Shown piece after piece: positions 1 to 6,607 of a stretch of DNA of 25,108 nucleotides. The position numbers were made by a program, and so were the translations under genes. The DNA comes from a virus. The DNA is taken from positions 1-25,108 of IMG/VR virus record IMGVR_UViG_3300017986_000126, one strand, 5' to 3'. A model generated the notes under the pieces. That model was not told the DNA's origin and made no database searches. It was given only the letters and a program-made list of their open reading frames with translations. The first letter of the stretch is position 1; the number at the start of each line of letters is the position of its first letter.

Positions 1-1
1 T

Positions 2-982
2 ACATCAGGCACTGGCGGCACATTTTATTTAGGTATGAACCCAGCTCCTATACGCAATGATAATAATGCTGTACAATCAAACCCATATTGGCATTGCCCG
101 TCTATCAGTAGTTTAGCATTAAACCAATGGTATCTTGTTGTAGGACATTGTTTTTATGAAGGATATGCTGGCGGACGTCATCCTAACAGTGGATATTGGT
201 ACAAAGACAGCAACGGCGTAATACAAAAAACAGATTTAGGATTTTGCAATTGTGGTGACCAAGATGTAAGATGGAACCCTGGAACAACTACAGCAATGCA
301 CCGTAGCTATCACTACTATACTACTAATACAGCTAGTGGAATTGAATGGAGTTCGCCGAGAGTTGACAAATGTGACGGTACAGAACCTACAATAGGCGAA
401 ATAATGAATCAAGGTGAAGGTCAAATTGTTGACATGGTAAACGGTCATAGACTTACACTAGGACAAGGTACTAGTACTAGATCCGGAGGAGATGGAAATG
501 CAGGCGTAGTAACACTGTATGAAAATTCAGAAGGCTATATGAGAAACAGTACTTTTAATCTAGCAAGCAGTGATAATACTGTGATATATTTTGGTAGAAA
601 ATATTCAAGCAGTGGCGACGGTAGAATGCTAACAGCATTGAACAATAACTGGTTATTAGGTTTCCACGATACCACATATGGTGATTATTATGCCAACGGT
701 TGGGTATATGACGGCACAGGTAACAGTGCCGATAACACTTGGAGAATGTACACAGGAACAGGAAACTTATCAACAGATCAGTGGAGTGTTTGGATTAATG
801 ATCAAAAGATTGCAACCAATAACGGCGGCTCACAAGGTCCAAATGGCTGGAACATAAACAGTCAATATAGCCAATATAGTTTTGGACAAATAGGTGCAAT
901 CATGGCCTGGAATAGAGTATTAAGCGATGATGAAATACGCACTGTTTATAGAATAATGGGTAAAAAACACGGATTGAGCTAA
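2..982 (+). CDS. Lectin-like (LamG/concanavalin A-type) tail fibre or adhesin protein, 5' end missing
   Basis: The frame is open from the first codon of the window (position 2); 11 in-frame codons precede the first ATG at 35, so the gene almost certainly begins upstream and this is its C-terminal part. The visible part is rich in Gly, Ser, Thr, Asn, Trp and Tyr, as in phage fibre jellyrolls. The C-terminal part has the closing features of LamG/concanavalin A-like domains: a strand ending in WSVWINDQKI, then FGQIGAIMAWNRVLSDDEI before a short tail. Such domains bind sugars; the likely role is recognition of host surface glycan by the distal tail. The upstream part holds two Cys-containing stretches (CNCGD, DKCDGTE) of unknown role. 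The stop overlaps the next start (TAATG), so the two lectin-like genes are translationally coupled. Fold class is fairly secure, exact role inferred. Confidence 0.7.
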   Translation, partial: TSGTGGTFYLGMNPAPIRNDNNAVQSNPYWHCPSISSLALNQWYLVVGHCFYEGYAGGRHPNSGYWYKDSNGVIQKTDLGFCNCGDQDVRWNPGTTTAMHRSYHYYTTNTASGIEWSSPRVDKCDGTEPTIGEIMNQGEGQIVDMVNGHRLTLGQGTSTRSGGDGNAGVVTLYENSEGYMRNSTFNLASSDNTVIYFGRKYSSSGDGRMLTALNNNWLLGFHDTTYGDYYANGWVYDGTGNSADNTWRMYTGTGNLSTDQWSVWINDQKIATNNGGSQGPNGWNINSQYSQYSFGQIGAIMAWNRVLSDDEIRTVYRIMGKKHGLS

Positions 983-1680
983 TGGGATTAAGTTACGGTA
1001 CTAATTCATTTAATAACGGATTAATTTTTACATTTGATCCTGCTAATAGCAAATGTAATGCTAGTAGTAATCCTATGAATGATGCTGTTACAGGAAATAG
1101 TTATTCTAGGACTGGTTCTCCTACACTAGGACCGTATGGAGGTAGTAGCGTTGATGTGTATAGATTTACAACTACAAATCAATATTTTGAAAGCGGAGTT
1201 TTAAATACACAACCTGCTACTAACTTAACAATCGAAGCATGGATATATGCAGATAGCAGTGAAATAAGTTCAGGAGACAGAGGCACTATAGTGCGTCTCA
1301 ATGGTGGTTCAAGTGCATATTTGAGTTGGAACAAAAGTAATAGAAAACTAAGTAATTATTGGTACAGTCACAGTCCAGATGGGTATCACGAGTTACTTCC
1401 TTCTATGAACAGGAATCAATGGTACCATGTTGTTAGTGTTTGGGATAATGCCGCAGGTGTTCTTAGACAATATCAAAACAGCACAGGTGTTAGAGATAGT
1501 GCAAGTACTTCTACTGTAGGTAATGCAAGTACAGGTGCAAACGTAGAAATAGGAATGGAAAGTACTGGAAGACAATTTGCTGGTGCAATTGGATCTGTTA
1601 GAATATATAATATTGCTTTAACGCAAAATCAAGTTATGCAAAATTATTATAATTTTTCATTAAGATACGGAACTCAATAA
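982..1680 (+). CDS. LamG-type jellyroll protein, probable tail fibre-associated adhesin
   Basis: A 232-residue protein with the standard signatures of a Laminin-G/concanavalin A-like jellyroll: LTIEAWIYA near residue 80, NQWYHVVSVWDN near 145 and a terminal block GAIGSVRIYNIALTQNQV near 205. One domain fills nearly the whole protein, so it is probably a single-domain lectin acting as an accessory adhesin or fibre tip. The start codon shares a base with the stop of the preceding lectin-like gene, which indicates co-translation and perhaps assembly on the same fibre. No signal peptide or membrane segment is seen. Sugar specificity cannot be read from the sequence. Confidence 0.72.
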   Translation: MGLSYGTNSFNNGLIFTFDPANSKCNASSNPMNDAVTGNSYSRTGSPTLGPYGGSSVDVYRFTTTNQYFESGVLNTQPATNLTIEAWIYADSSEISSGDRGTIVRLNGGSSAYLSWNKSNRKLSNYWYSHSPDGYHELLPSMNRNQWYHVVSVWDNAAGVLRQYQNSTGVRDSASTSTVGNASTGANVEIGMESTGRQFAGAIGSVRIYNIALTQNQVMQNYYNFSLRYGTQ

Positions 1681-1684
1681 CTAA

Positions 1685-1692
1685 GATAAATA
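1685..1692 (+). promoter_or_regulatory. Late promoter core GATAAATA
   Basis: GATAAATA differs by one base from the T4 late promoter TATAAATA and lies 21 nt before the ATG of the S74 fibre gene, with an AGGA ribosome site at 1703-1706 between. The same octamer precedes several other transcription units in this window. Confidence 0.6.
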
Positions 1693-1713
1693 CAAATATA
1701 ATAGGAAACACAA

Positions 1714-2373
1714 ATGGCAAACAGTGATAAAAATATCAGTATTAGACCAGAAACAGGTACAGGTAATCAACCAAAAATTACATTTACTGGTTTAAATAAT
1801 ACACCTATAACACTCAACGTCTTAGATGATAACAGTCTAAGTTGGGAAAGCAGTGTTGGACAGTTGTTTAGTATTACACCTAGTTTAACAGGTACAATTT
1901 TTAGCGTCAATGACGTATCCGGTGTTCCTAGTATTGAAGTTGAAGACTCTGGTCTAGTTAAAATTGCACCATTCAGTGGTAACGTACTAATGGGTTCAAC
2001 ATCAGATACTGGTGCAGGTAAACTACAAGTTACAGGTACAATCACTGCAACAGGCGAAGTTACTGCTTATTATTCTGATGAAAGATTAAAAACTTTTGAA
2101 GGTACTATTCCTAATGCACTTGAAAAAATTATGAGTCTAAACGGTTATTATTTTGTTGAAAATGATTTAGCAAAAAGTTTAGGGTTATCAAACAATAAAA
2201 AACAAGTCGGTGTTAGTGCTCAAGAAGTACAAGCAGTGTTACCTGAAGTAATTGCACCGGCTCCGGTTAACAACGATTACTTAACAGTAAAATATGAAAA
2301 ACTTGTGCCATTATTAATTGAAGCAATTAAAGAATTGAAAGCAGAAGTTGATGAACTCAAAAAGGCAAAATAA
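1714..2373 (+). CDS. Tail fibre protein with C-terminal peptidase S74 (intramolecular chaperone) domain
   Basis: A 219-residue protein. Residues 1-115 are a beta-rich, Thr/Gly/Ser-rich stalk. From residue 120 it has the full set of S74 (endosialidase-type chaperone) landmarks: YYSDERLK, in which Ser121-Asp122 is the expected autocleavage point, then GVSAQEVQAVLPEV, then the pair VKYEKLVPLLIEAIKELKAEV. In this family the C-terminal domain drives trimerisation of a beta-helical fibre and then cuts itself off. The stalk is short for a fibre, so this may be a tip or a short spike that joins a longer fibre. An AGGA site lies 7 nt before the ATG and a late promoter core just upstream. The domain call is strong; the place of the fibre in the particle is not known. 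Confidence 0.88.
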   Translation: MANSDKNISIRPETGTGNQPKITFTGLNNTPITLNVLDDNSLSWESSVGQLFSITPSLTGTIFSVNDVSGVPSIEVEDSGLVKIAPFSGNVLMGSTSDTGAGKLQVTGTITATGEVTAYYSDERLKTFEGTIPNALEKIMSLNGYYFVENDLAKSLGLSNNKKQVGVSAQEVQAVLPEVIAPAPVNNDYLTVKYEKLVPLLIEAIKELKAEVDELKKAK

Positions 2374-2386
2374 AAACTTGACCATA

Positions 2387-2394
2387 ATTAAATA
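2387..2394 (+). promoter_or_regulatory. Weak late-promoter-like octamer ATTAAATA
   Basis: ATTAAATA lies 33 nt before the ATG of the 58-residue gene in the only sizeable gap of this region (2374-2427). It matches the window's GATAAATA motif except at the first and third positions (ATTA for GATA) and is much less convincing than the other sites. Confidence 0.25.
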
Positions 2395-2427
2395 GTGTGT
2401 TATATTAGTTTAAAAGTAGGAATATAA

Positions 2428-2604
2428 ATGGCATTACCACCAACCGGCAGTACAATTACAATGAGTCAAATCCGAAATTATTTTGGATACAGTTATACAC
2501 CCATTGTACTTGGTACCCTAGGAACTTATATCAGTATATCTGTTGGTACTACTATTAGTATGAGTTCGTCGTTTGGCGGCTACTATGTTCCAATCGCAGG
2601 TTAA
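2428..2604 (+). CDS. Small 58-residue virion-type protein
   Basis: ATG at 2428 follows AGGA at 2418-2421 (6 nt spacing) and the frame runs to TAA at 2602-2604. The product starts MALPPTGSTITMSQI and continues with a Gly/Thr/Ser/Ile-rich, beta-prone sequence. This opening, M-A-L-P-x-x-G-x-I-x-M/L-x-x-I, is one I associate with small structural proteins next to tail fibre genes of marine phages; this is recognition from memory, not a search. The gene sits between the fibre genes and the next ribosome site, with only 13 nt to the following ATG. A role as a small fibre or baseplate accessory is inferred. The good ribosome site and tight packing make it likely to be a real gene. Confidence 0.6.
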   Translation: MALPPTGSTITMSQIRNYFGYSYTPIVLGTLGTYISISVGTTISMSSSFGGYYVPIAG

Positions 2605-2617
2605 ACAGGAGCACACA

Positions 2618-2992
2618 ATGAAAACCTTATTTGAAGTACTAAACATTGATTTAGCACAAGAGTATACCAAAGAACGTAAACAAGCAGCAGTAGATGCACT
2701 TGACTTATCTGCAGATCTTGCAGCAGAAGTAACAGCAGCTATTGCAGCTATGGATATTCCAGAATCAGACGAACGTCATCATTGGATTCAAAAACTTGGC
2801 CGTGCAGCAGGTGCAGACTTGCTTACACTAGGTAAAGTACAACCAGAAAATATGCTTGCAATGGCAGCTCTTTCAGAAGAAGACTTCCAAGAAGCAGTTA
2901 AAGTAGCAACAGGCAGTGCAAGAAATCTAAATAAACTAACTGTTGATGCTGAAAAAGATCTAAACCAAGAAACAATTAATACAACTATCTAA
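2618..2992 (+). CDS. Hypothetical protein, 124 residues, helical
   Basis: The frame is open from 2573, but the ATG at 2618 is preferred because AGGAG at 2607-2611 lies 6 nt before it and the earlier start would lie inside the 58-residue gene. The product starts MKTLFEVLNIDLAQEY and is predicted by eye to be mostly alpha-helical, with Ala-rich stretches (DLAAEVTAAIAAMDI, ENMLAMAALSEEDFQEA). There is no signal peptide, membrane segment or recognisable catalytic motif. The stop overlaps the start of the glycosyltransferase gene (TAATG), so it is translated in the same unit. I do not recognise the family. Position suggests a virion accessory or a partner of the glycosyltransferase genes, but nothing in the sequence decides this. 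Confidence 0.65.
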   Translation: MKTLFEVLNIDLAQEYTKERKQAAVDALDLSADLAAEVTAAIAAMDIPESDERHHWIQKLGRAAGADLLTLGKVQPENMLAMAALSEEDFQEAVKVATGSARNLNKLTVDAEKDLNQETINTTI

Positions 2993-3576
2993 TGCGTCTT
3001 AGTATATGTGTTCCAGCACGTGATCAAGTCCACACGGCTTTTGCAATTAGTCTTGCTAATCTTACAAGCAGGCTCACAGCAAAAAATATAGATTATGAAT
3101 TGCATTTTGTATTAGGAAGTGTGATTGCAGAATCAAGAACTAGACTTGCTAACGAAGCACTTGATCACAGTGCAACACACATACTATGGTTAGACAGCGA
3201 CATACACTTTCCTGCAAATATTGTTGATAAGTTAAATTCTCACAACAAAGATATTGTTGCAGCAACATACAGCACACGCTATGCTCCTTATAAAAGTGTA
3301 GCATTTGTTGATCCAGATAACATTGATGCTAGACTTGAAGAAACTCGAGGATTGCATAGAGTTTGGGCAGTAGGAATGGGATGCATGTTAATGAAAGCAC
3401 ATGTGTTAGACATTCTGCCTAAGCCTTGGTTTAGTCATGAATACAATAAAAAATTAGACACCTTTGGTGGCGAAGATATATATTTTTGTAACCAAGCAAT
3501 GCATCACGGAATATTAGTACACGTCGATGCAGATATTAAAATTGCACATATAGGAAGTAAGGCAAACGTATTATGA
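2992..3576 (+). CDS. Small GT-A fold glycosyltransferase (family 2-like)
   Basis: A 194-residue protein that begins with the first strand of a GT-A fold (LSICVPARDQV). It has a hydrophobic strand ending in the metal and nucleotide-sugar binding D-x-D motif (ILWLDSDI, Asp68 and Asp70), then an AVGMGCMLM segment, an acidic FGGEDIYF motif near residue 160 (typical of the general base region) and a late His (KIAHIG). This is a compact but complete-looking catalytic core; no membrane segment is present, so it should act in the cytoplasm. Substrate cannot be inferred. It is coupled to the next gene by an ATGA overlap, and that next gene carries repeated, mostly degenerate glycosyltransferase-like units. 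Together they may modify a virion protein, such as the fibres encoded just upstream, or a host glycan. Confidence 0.75.
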   Translation: MRLSICVPARDQVHTAFAISLANLTSRLTAKNIDYELHFVLGSVIAESRTRLANEALDHSATHILWLDSDIHFPANIVDKLNSHNKDIVAATYSTRYAPYKSVAFVDPDNIDARLEETRGLHRVWAVGMGCMLMKAHVLDILPKPWFSHEYNKKLDTFGGEDIYFCNQAMHHGILVHVDADIKIAHIGSKANVL

Positions 3577-6182
3577 GAGCTATTGACAGATTCAATCGTT
3601 TTGGAACAGAAGTATACAATGGGCAAGACCAATTAAAAAATCATATTTTTGATCATTATCCTGTTGTACACACCGAAGAAGAAATCAGCGATTGGCAAAA
3701 CTCTAGCGAATACGTTTGGTTAGTAGATTCAAACATAAAAGTTTATGATAGTTTTCCTTGGTACTTCAAACCTAACCCCGACGAAGAAAAATCTATTCAT
3801 GCATTTCCTTATGTATACAAGGAAAGCAGAGAAGTTAAAAGTTGGGAAATGGTGCGATTAGTTCCTACTGCAACTGGCAACTACAGTACAAAGAAATACA
3901 AATACATTTGCGGTGATTATGACGTATATCAAGGCAAAGATTCGTTTGATATCTTTTATGTGTCAGATGATCCAAGAGATTATTTTTCAGAATTACAAAA
4001 ACGTTTTCCAAATATTATCTATGTCAACAGCATTAAAAAAGCAAAAGAATTAACACAAACCGATATGTTCTGGGTTATTCCAGGTGACGTAATTGTTAGA
4101 GATACATTTAAATTTAGTTACAAGCCTGACGAATGGAGTCACGACTATGTACACGTATTTGGCAACGGCGACATTGATCAATTAGACGGTGTAATTCTTT
4201 ATCCTAAAAATTATGATGCAACAGAAAAAGAATTAGAGTATAGATTTTTCAAAGATAAAAAAGAAGTGCGTATTATGGCAAGTACTCCACGCCAATACGA
4301 CAAATTTGAAATCAACAACTACGAACAATATCAACATGCATTAAAATATAGTTCTACCGATATGTTTTGGGGCATACCACAAGACATTGAAGTTACTGAC
4401 GAAAGTGTATTTGATTTGTATATTAGCCATCACAGCAAAGACACAGAAAAAAATCATGTATGGTTAAACGGAAACAAATATGACGGTGTTGTTCTTTTTA
4501 GTAAACACGCTCCTGTTACAGAAAAAGAAATCAAACACAGATTTGTAGTTAACAGAATTGAACACAATCAAATTGTAAGTTGCAACAAAACGTTTGATAG
4601 ATTTGTAGTTGACAATTACGAAGATTATCTCGAAGCAAAAAAACATTCAACTACATCAATGTTTTGGATGATTCCTTCAGATGTAGTACAATCCGAAGAG
4701 TTTGCATGGGATGGATATTTTGAAAATCAAGATGCATTAGATCGAACAACTACACATGTATTTTTAAATGGTGAGCACACAGACGGTATTGTATTAACCA
4801 GTGTTAACAGCAAACTTACACAAAAAGAAGTTGACAATAGATTTTACATTGATAAAAAAGAACACAATGTAATTGCAAGTACTCCGTTTCCATACGAACG
4901 GTTTGAAATTAACAATTACGAACAGTACACGGAAGCACTGTACAATTCCAAGTATCAAATGTTTTGGGGTGTGCCCAGTGACGTAGAAATAACCAACGAC
5001 AAGTTGTTTGATACATATTTTAGTCATCATAACAAATACGATAGAACTATTAATCATGTTTTCTTAAACGGAGAAAACTACGATGGTGTTGTATTGTTCA
5101 GCAAAGACTGTTTGGTGAGCGAAAAAGAAGTTGATCATAGATTTTATGTGAAGAAAAAAGAATGGGATGCTGTTATTAGTAAACCTAAAAAGTTTGATGT
5201 GTTTAGAATTGACTCGTATGCAGAATACGAATCAGCAAAAGAAAATTCTACAACAGACATGTTTTACTTGGTTTACAGCGATATTGATGTATTAGATACG
5301 TTTAAGTTTGATCATTACATTAGTCATCATAATCAATATGAACGTAAAATAAATCACGTATGGAAAAATGGCGAATACTATGATGGTATTGTACTAACAA
5401 GTAAACACATACATTTGACTCCTAGAGAAATTGATTTTAGATTTATGGCAATCAAAAAAGAATATGATGAAATTGCTAGTATGCCTAAAAAATATGAAGT
5501 TGTGTTTATTAGTAATGGCGAACAGAATGCTGATGATAACTATGAGAAATTACTAGAAAAGGTAGATGCTTGGAGAGTTGATCGTGTTAAAGGCATTCAC
5601 CAAGCACATATTGCAGCAGCAGAAAAAGTTAGTACAGAAATGTTTTGGGTAGTTGACGGCGATGCAGAAGTATTAGATGACTTTGAGTTTGACTATCAAA
5701 TTGCACACTATGACATTGATGGTCGTAATACTGTACATGTATGGCGTAGTTTTAATCCAATTAACGGACTAGTGTATGGCTACGGCGGTGTAAAATTATT
5801 ACCAACTGAGTTAACTAGAAATGTTGACATTGATGCACCGGATATGACAACAAGTATTAGTAATAAGTTTAAGGGCATTAATAGAATGAGTAATACTACT
5901 GCGTTTAATACAGATGCATTTAGTGCATGGCGTAGTGGTTTCCGTGAATGTGTAAAACTTGCAAGTCGTGCAATTGATCGACAAAACGACGAAGAAACAG
6001 AGTTTAGACTTAACGCATGGTGTGATCGTGGTGCAGATAAACCGTTTGGTGAATATGCTATTGCTGGTGCAAAATTAGGACGCAAATACGGCGAAATTTA
6101 CAAAGATAACAAAGAAGCACTGGCAAAGATCAACGACTTTGAATGGTTGAGAGAACAATTTAATCTATCGTCATCTCAATAA
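3573..6182 (+). CDS. Large protein of repeated, degenerate glycosyltransferase-like units with one intact unit at the C-terminal end
   Basis: An 869-residue protein made largely of one module. The core of each unit is MFW-(4 residues)-D, then an NHVW/VHVF strand, then a YDGVVLFSK-like strand and a basic HRFxxxKKE segment. Unit cores start at residues 165, 264, 363, 463 and 563, a spacing of 99-100 residues, with a weaker copy near residue 47 and a last, longer unit at 690. Only the last unit keeps a D-x-D pair (VVDGDAEV, Asp695 and Asp697). The first Asp is Pro in units 1-4 and Tyr in unit 5, while the copy near 47 has D-S-N. The C-terminal 120 residues hold Trp/Cys/Arg-rich segments with no clear family. 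The start overlaps the upstream glycosyltransferase stop (ATGA). The repeat is directly visible. Relation to GT-A enzymes is inferred from the D-x-D unit and the neighbour; the repeats may bind glycan or act as scaffold. The 3' end overlaps the convergent Nudix gene by 23 bases. Confidence 0.7.
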   Translation: MRAIDRFNRFGTEVYNGQDQLKNHIFDHYPVVHTEEEISDWQNSSEYVWLVDSNIKVYDSFPWYFKPNPDEEKSIHAFPYVYKESREVKSWEMVRLVPTATGNYSTKKYKYICGDYDVYQGKDSFDIFYVSDDPRDYFSELQKRFPNIIYVNSIKKAKELTQTDMFWVIPGDVIVRDTFKFSYKPDEWSHDYVHVFGNGDIDQLDGVILYPKNYDATEKELEYRFFKDKKEVRIMASTPRQYDKFEINNYEQYQHALKYSSTDMFWGIPQDIEVTDESVFDLYISHHSKDTEKNHVWLNGNKYDGVVLFSKHAPVTEKEIKHRFVVNRIEHNQIVSCNKTFDRFVVDNYEDYLEAKKHSTTSMFWMIPSDVVQSEEFAWDGYFENQDALDRTTTHVFLNGEHTDGIVLTSVNSKLTQKEVDNRFYIDKKEHNVIASTPFPYERFEINNYEQYTEALYNSKYQMFWGVPSDVEITNDKLFDTYFSHHNKYDRTINHVFLNGENYDGVVLFSKDCLVSEKEVDHRFYVKKKEWDAVISKPKKFDVFRIDSYAEYESAKENSTTDMFYLVYSDIDVLDTFKFDHYISHHNQYERKINHVWKNGEYYDGIVLTSKHIHLTPREIDFRFMAIKKEYDEIASMPKKYEVVFISNGEQNADDNYEKLLEKVDAWRVDRVKGIHQAHIAAAEKVSTEMFWVVDGDAEVLDDFEFDYQIAHYDIDGRNTVHVWRSFNPINGLVYGYGGVKLLPTELTRNVDIDAPDMTTSISNKFKGINRMSNTTAFNTDAFSAWRSGFRECVKLASRAIDRQNDEETEFRLNAWCDRGADKPFGEYAIAGAKLGRKYGEIYKDNKEALAKINDFEWLREQFNLSSSQ
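4011..5490 (+). repeat. Five tandem ~300-bp coding repeats inside the 869-residue gene
   Basis: The codons for the MFW/MFY core fall at 4065, 4362, 4659, 4959 and 5259, spaced 297, 297, 300 and 300 bases. The copies have diverged at DNA level but keep protein landmarks (FEINNYEQY, MFWGVPSD, YDGVVLFSK). Boundaries are approximate. The regular period points to tandem duplication of one module. Confidence 0.8.
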
Positions 6183-6594
6183 CACGAAACACTGTTTCTA
6201 ATTTTTGTTGATTAGTTTTACGTCTAAGTGTGTTGGCCAATCCTGTATGCAAAGGCTTTGGCCAATTACCAAAACTAACCCAAGCATATCCGTCATGTTC
6301 GGCATTTAATACAGGAATAAATTCTTTTTCTACTATACACAAATAAGTGTGAAACAAAAAATGTTCATCATTGCTTATAAAAGTTTCCAGCGGTATTGCT
6401 TTTTTAATTGTAGTATCGCCGATTTCTTCTTGTATTTCTCTACGCAAGCCTTCCCAAGGCGATTCACAGGCTTCGTTGGTTCCGCCTACTAATCCCCATA
6501 CATTTGATTGTTTGCTTTGTGTTCGATGCAAAAACAAAAATCTATTGGTATCAAGTGTGTAAAATAATGCACCACTACAGATAATTTTATTCAT
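6160..6594 (-). CDS. Nudix hydrolase
   Basis: A 144-residue protein with an almost perfect Nudix box, G-x5-E-x7-R-E-x-x-E-E-x-G (Gly38, Glu44, Arg52-Glu53, Glu56-Glu57, Gly59); the Glu residues bind the metal that drives hydrolysis of a nucleoside diphosphate linked to another group. The last Nudix-box position, usually hydrophobic, is Asp60. Length fits a single-domain Nudix enzyme. Possible substrates include oxidised nucleotides, nucleotide sugars, NAD-type compounds or capped RNA; the sequence does not decide between them. It lies 13 nt downstream of gp15 on the same strand with no clear ribosome site, so it is probably read from the gp14-gp15 transcript. Its last codons overlap the end of the convergent 869-residue gene by 23 bases. 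Confidence 0.85.
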   Translation of the reverse strand: MNKIICSGALFYTLDTNRFLFLHRTQSKQSNVWGLVGGTNEACESPWEGLRREIQEEIGDTTIKKAIPLETFISNDEHFLFHTYLCIVEKEFIPVLNAEHDGYAWVSFGNWPKPLHTGLANTLRRKTNQQKLETVFRVIEMTID

Positions 6595-6607
6595 ACAAAT
6601 AGTTATC

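Noticed and set aside
2573-2617. Extended start for the 124-residue protein
   Set aside because: It overlaps the 58-residue gene, while ATG 2618 has AGGAG 6 nt upstream.
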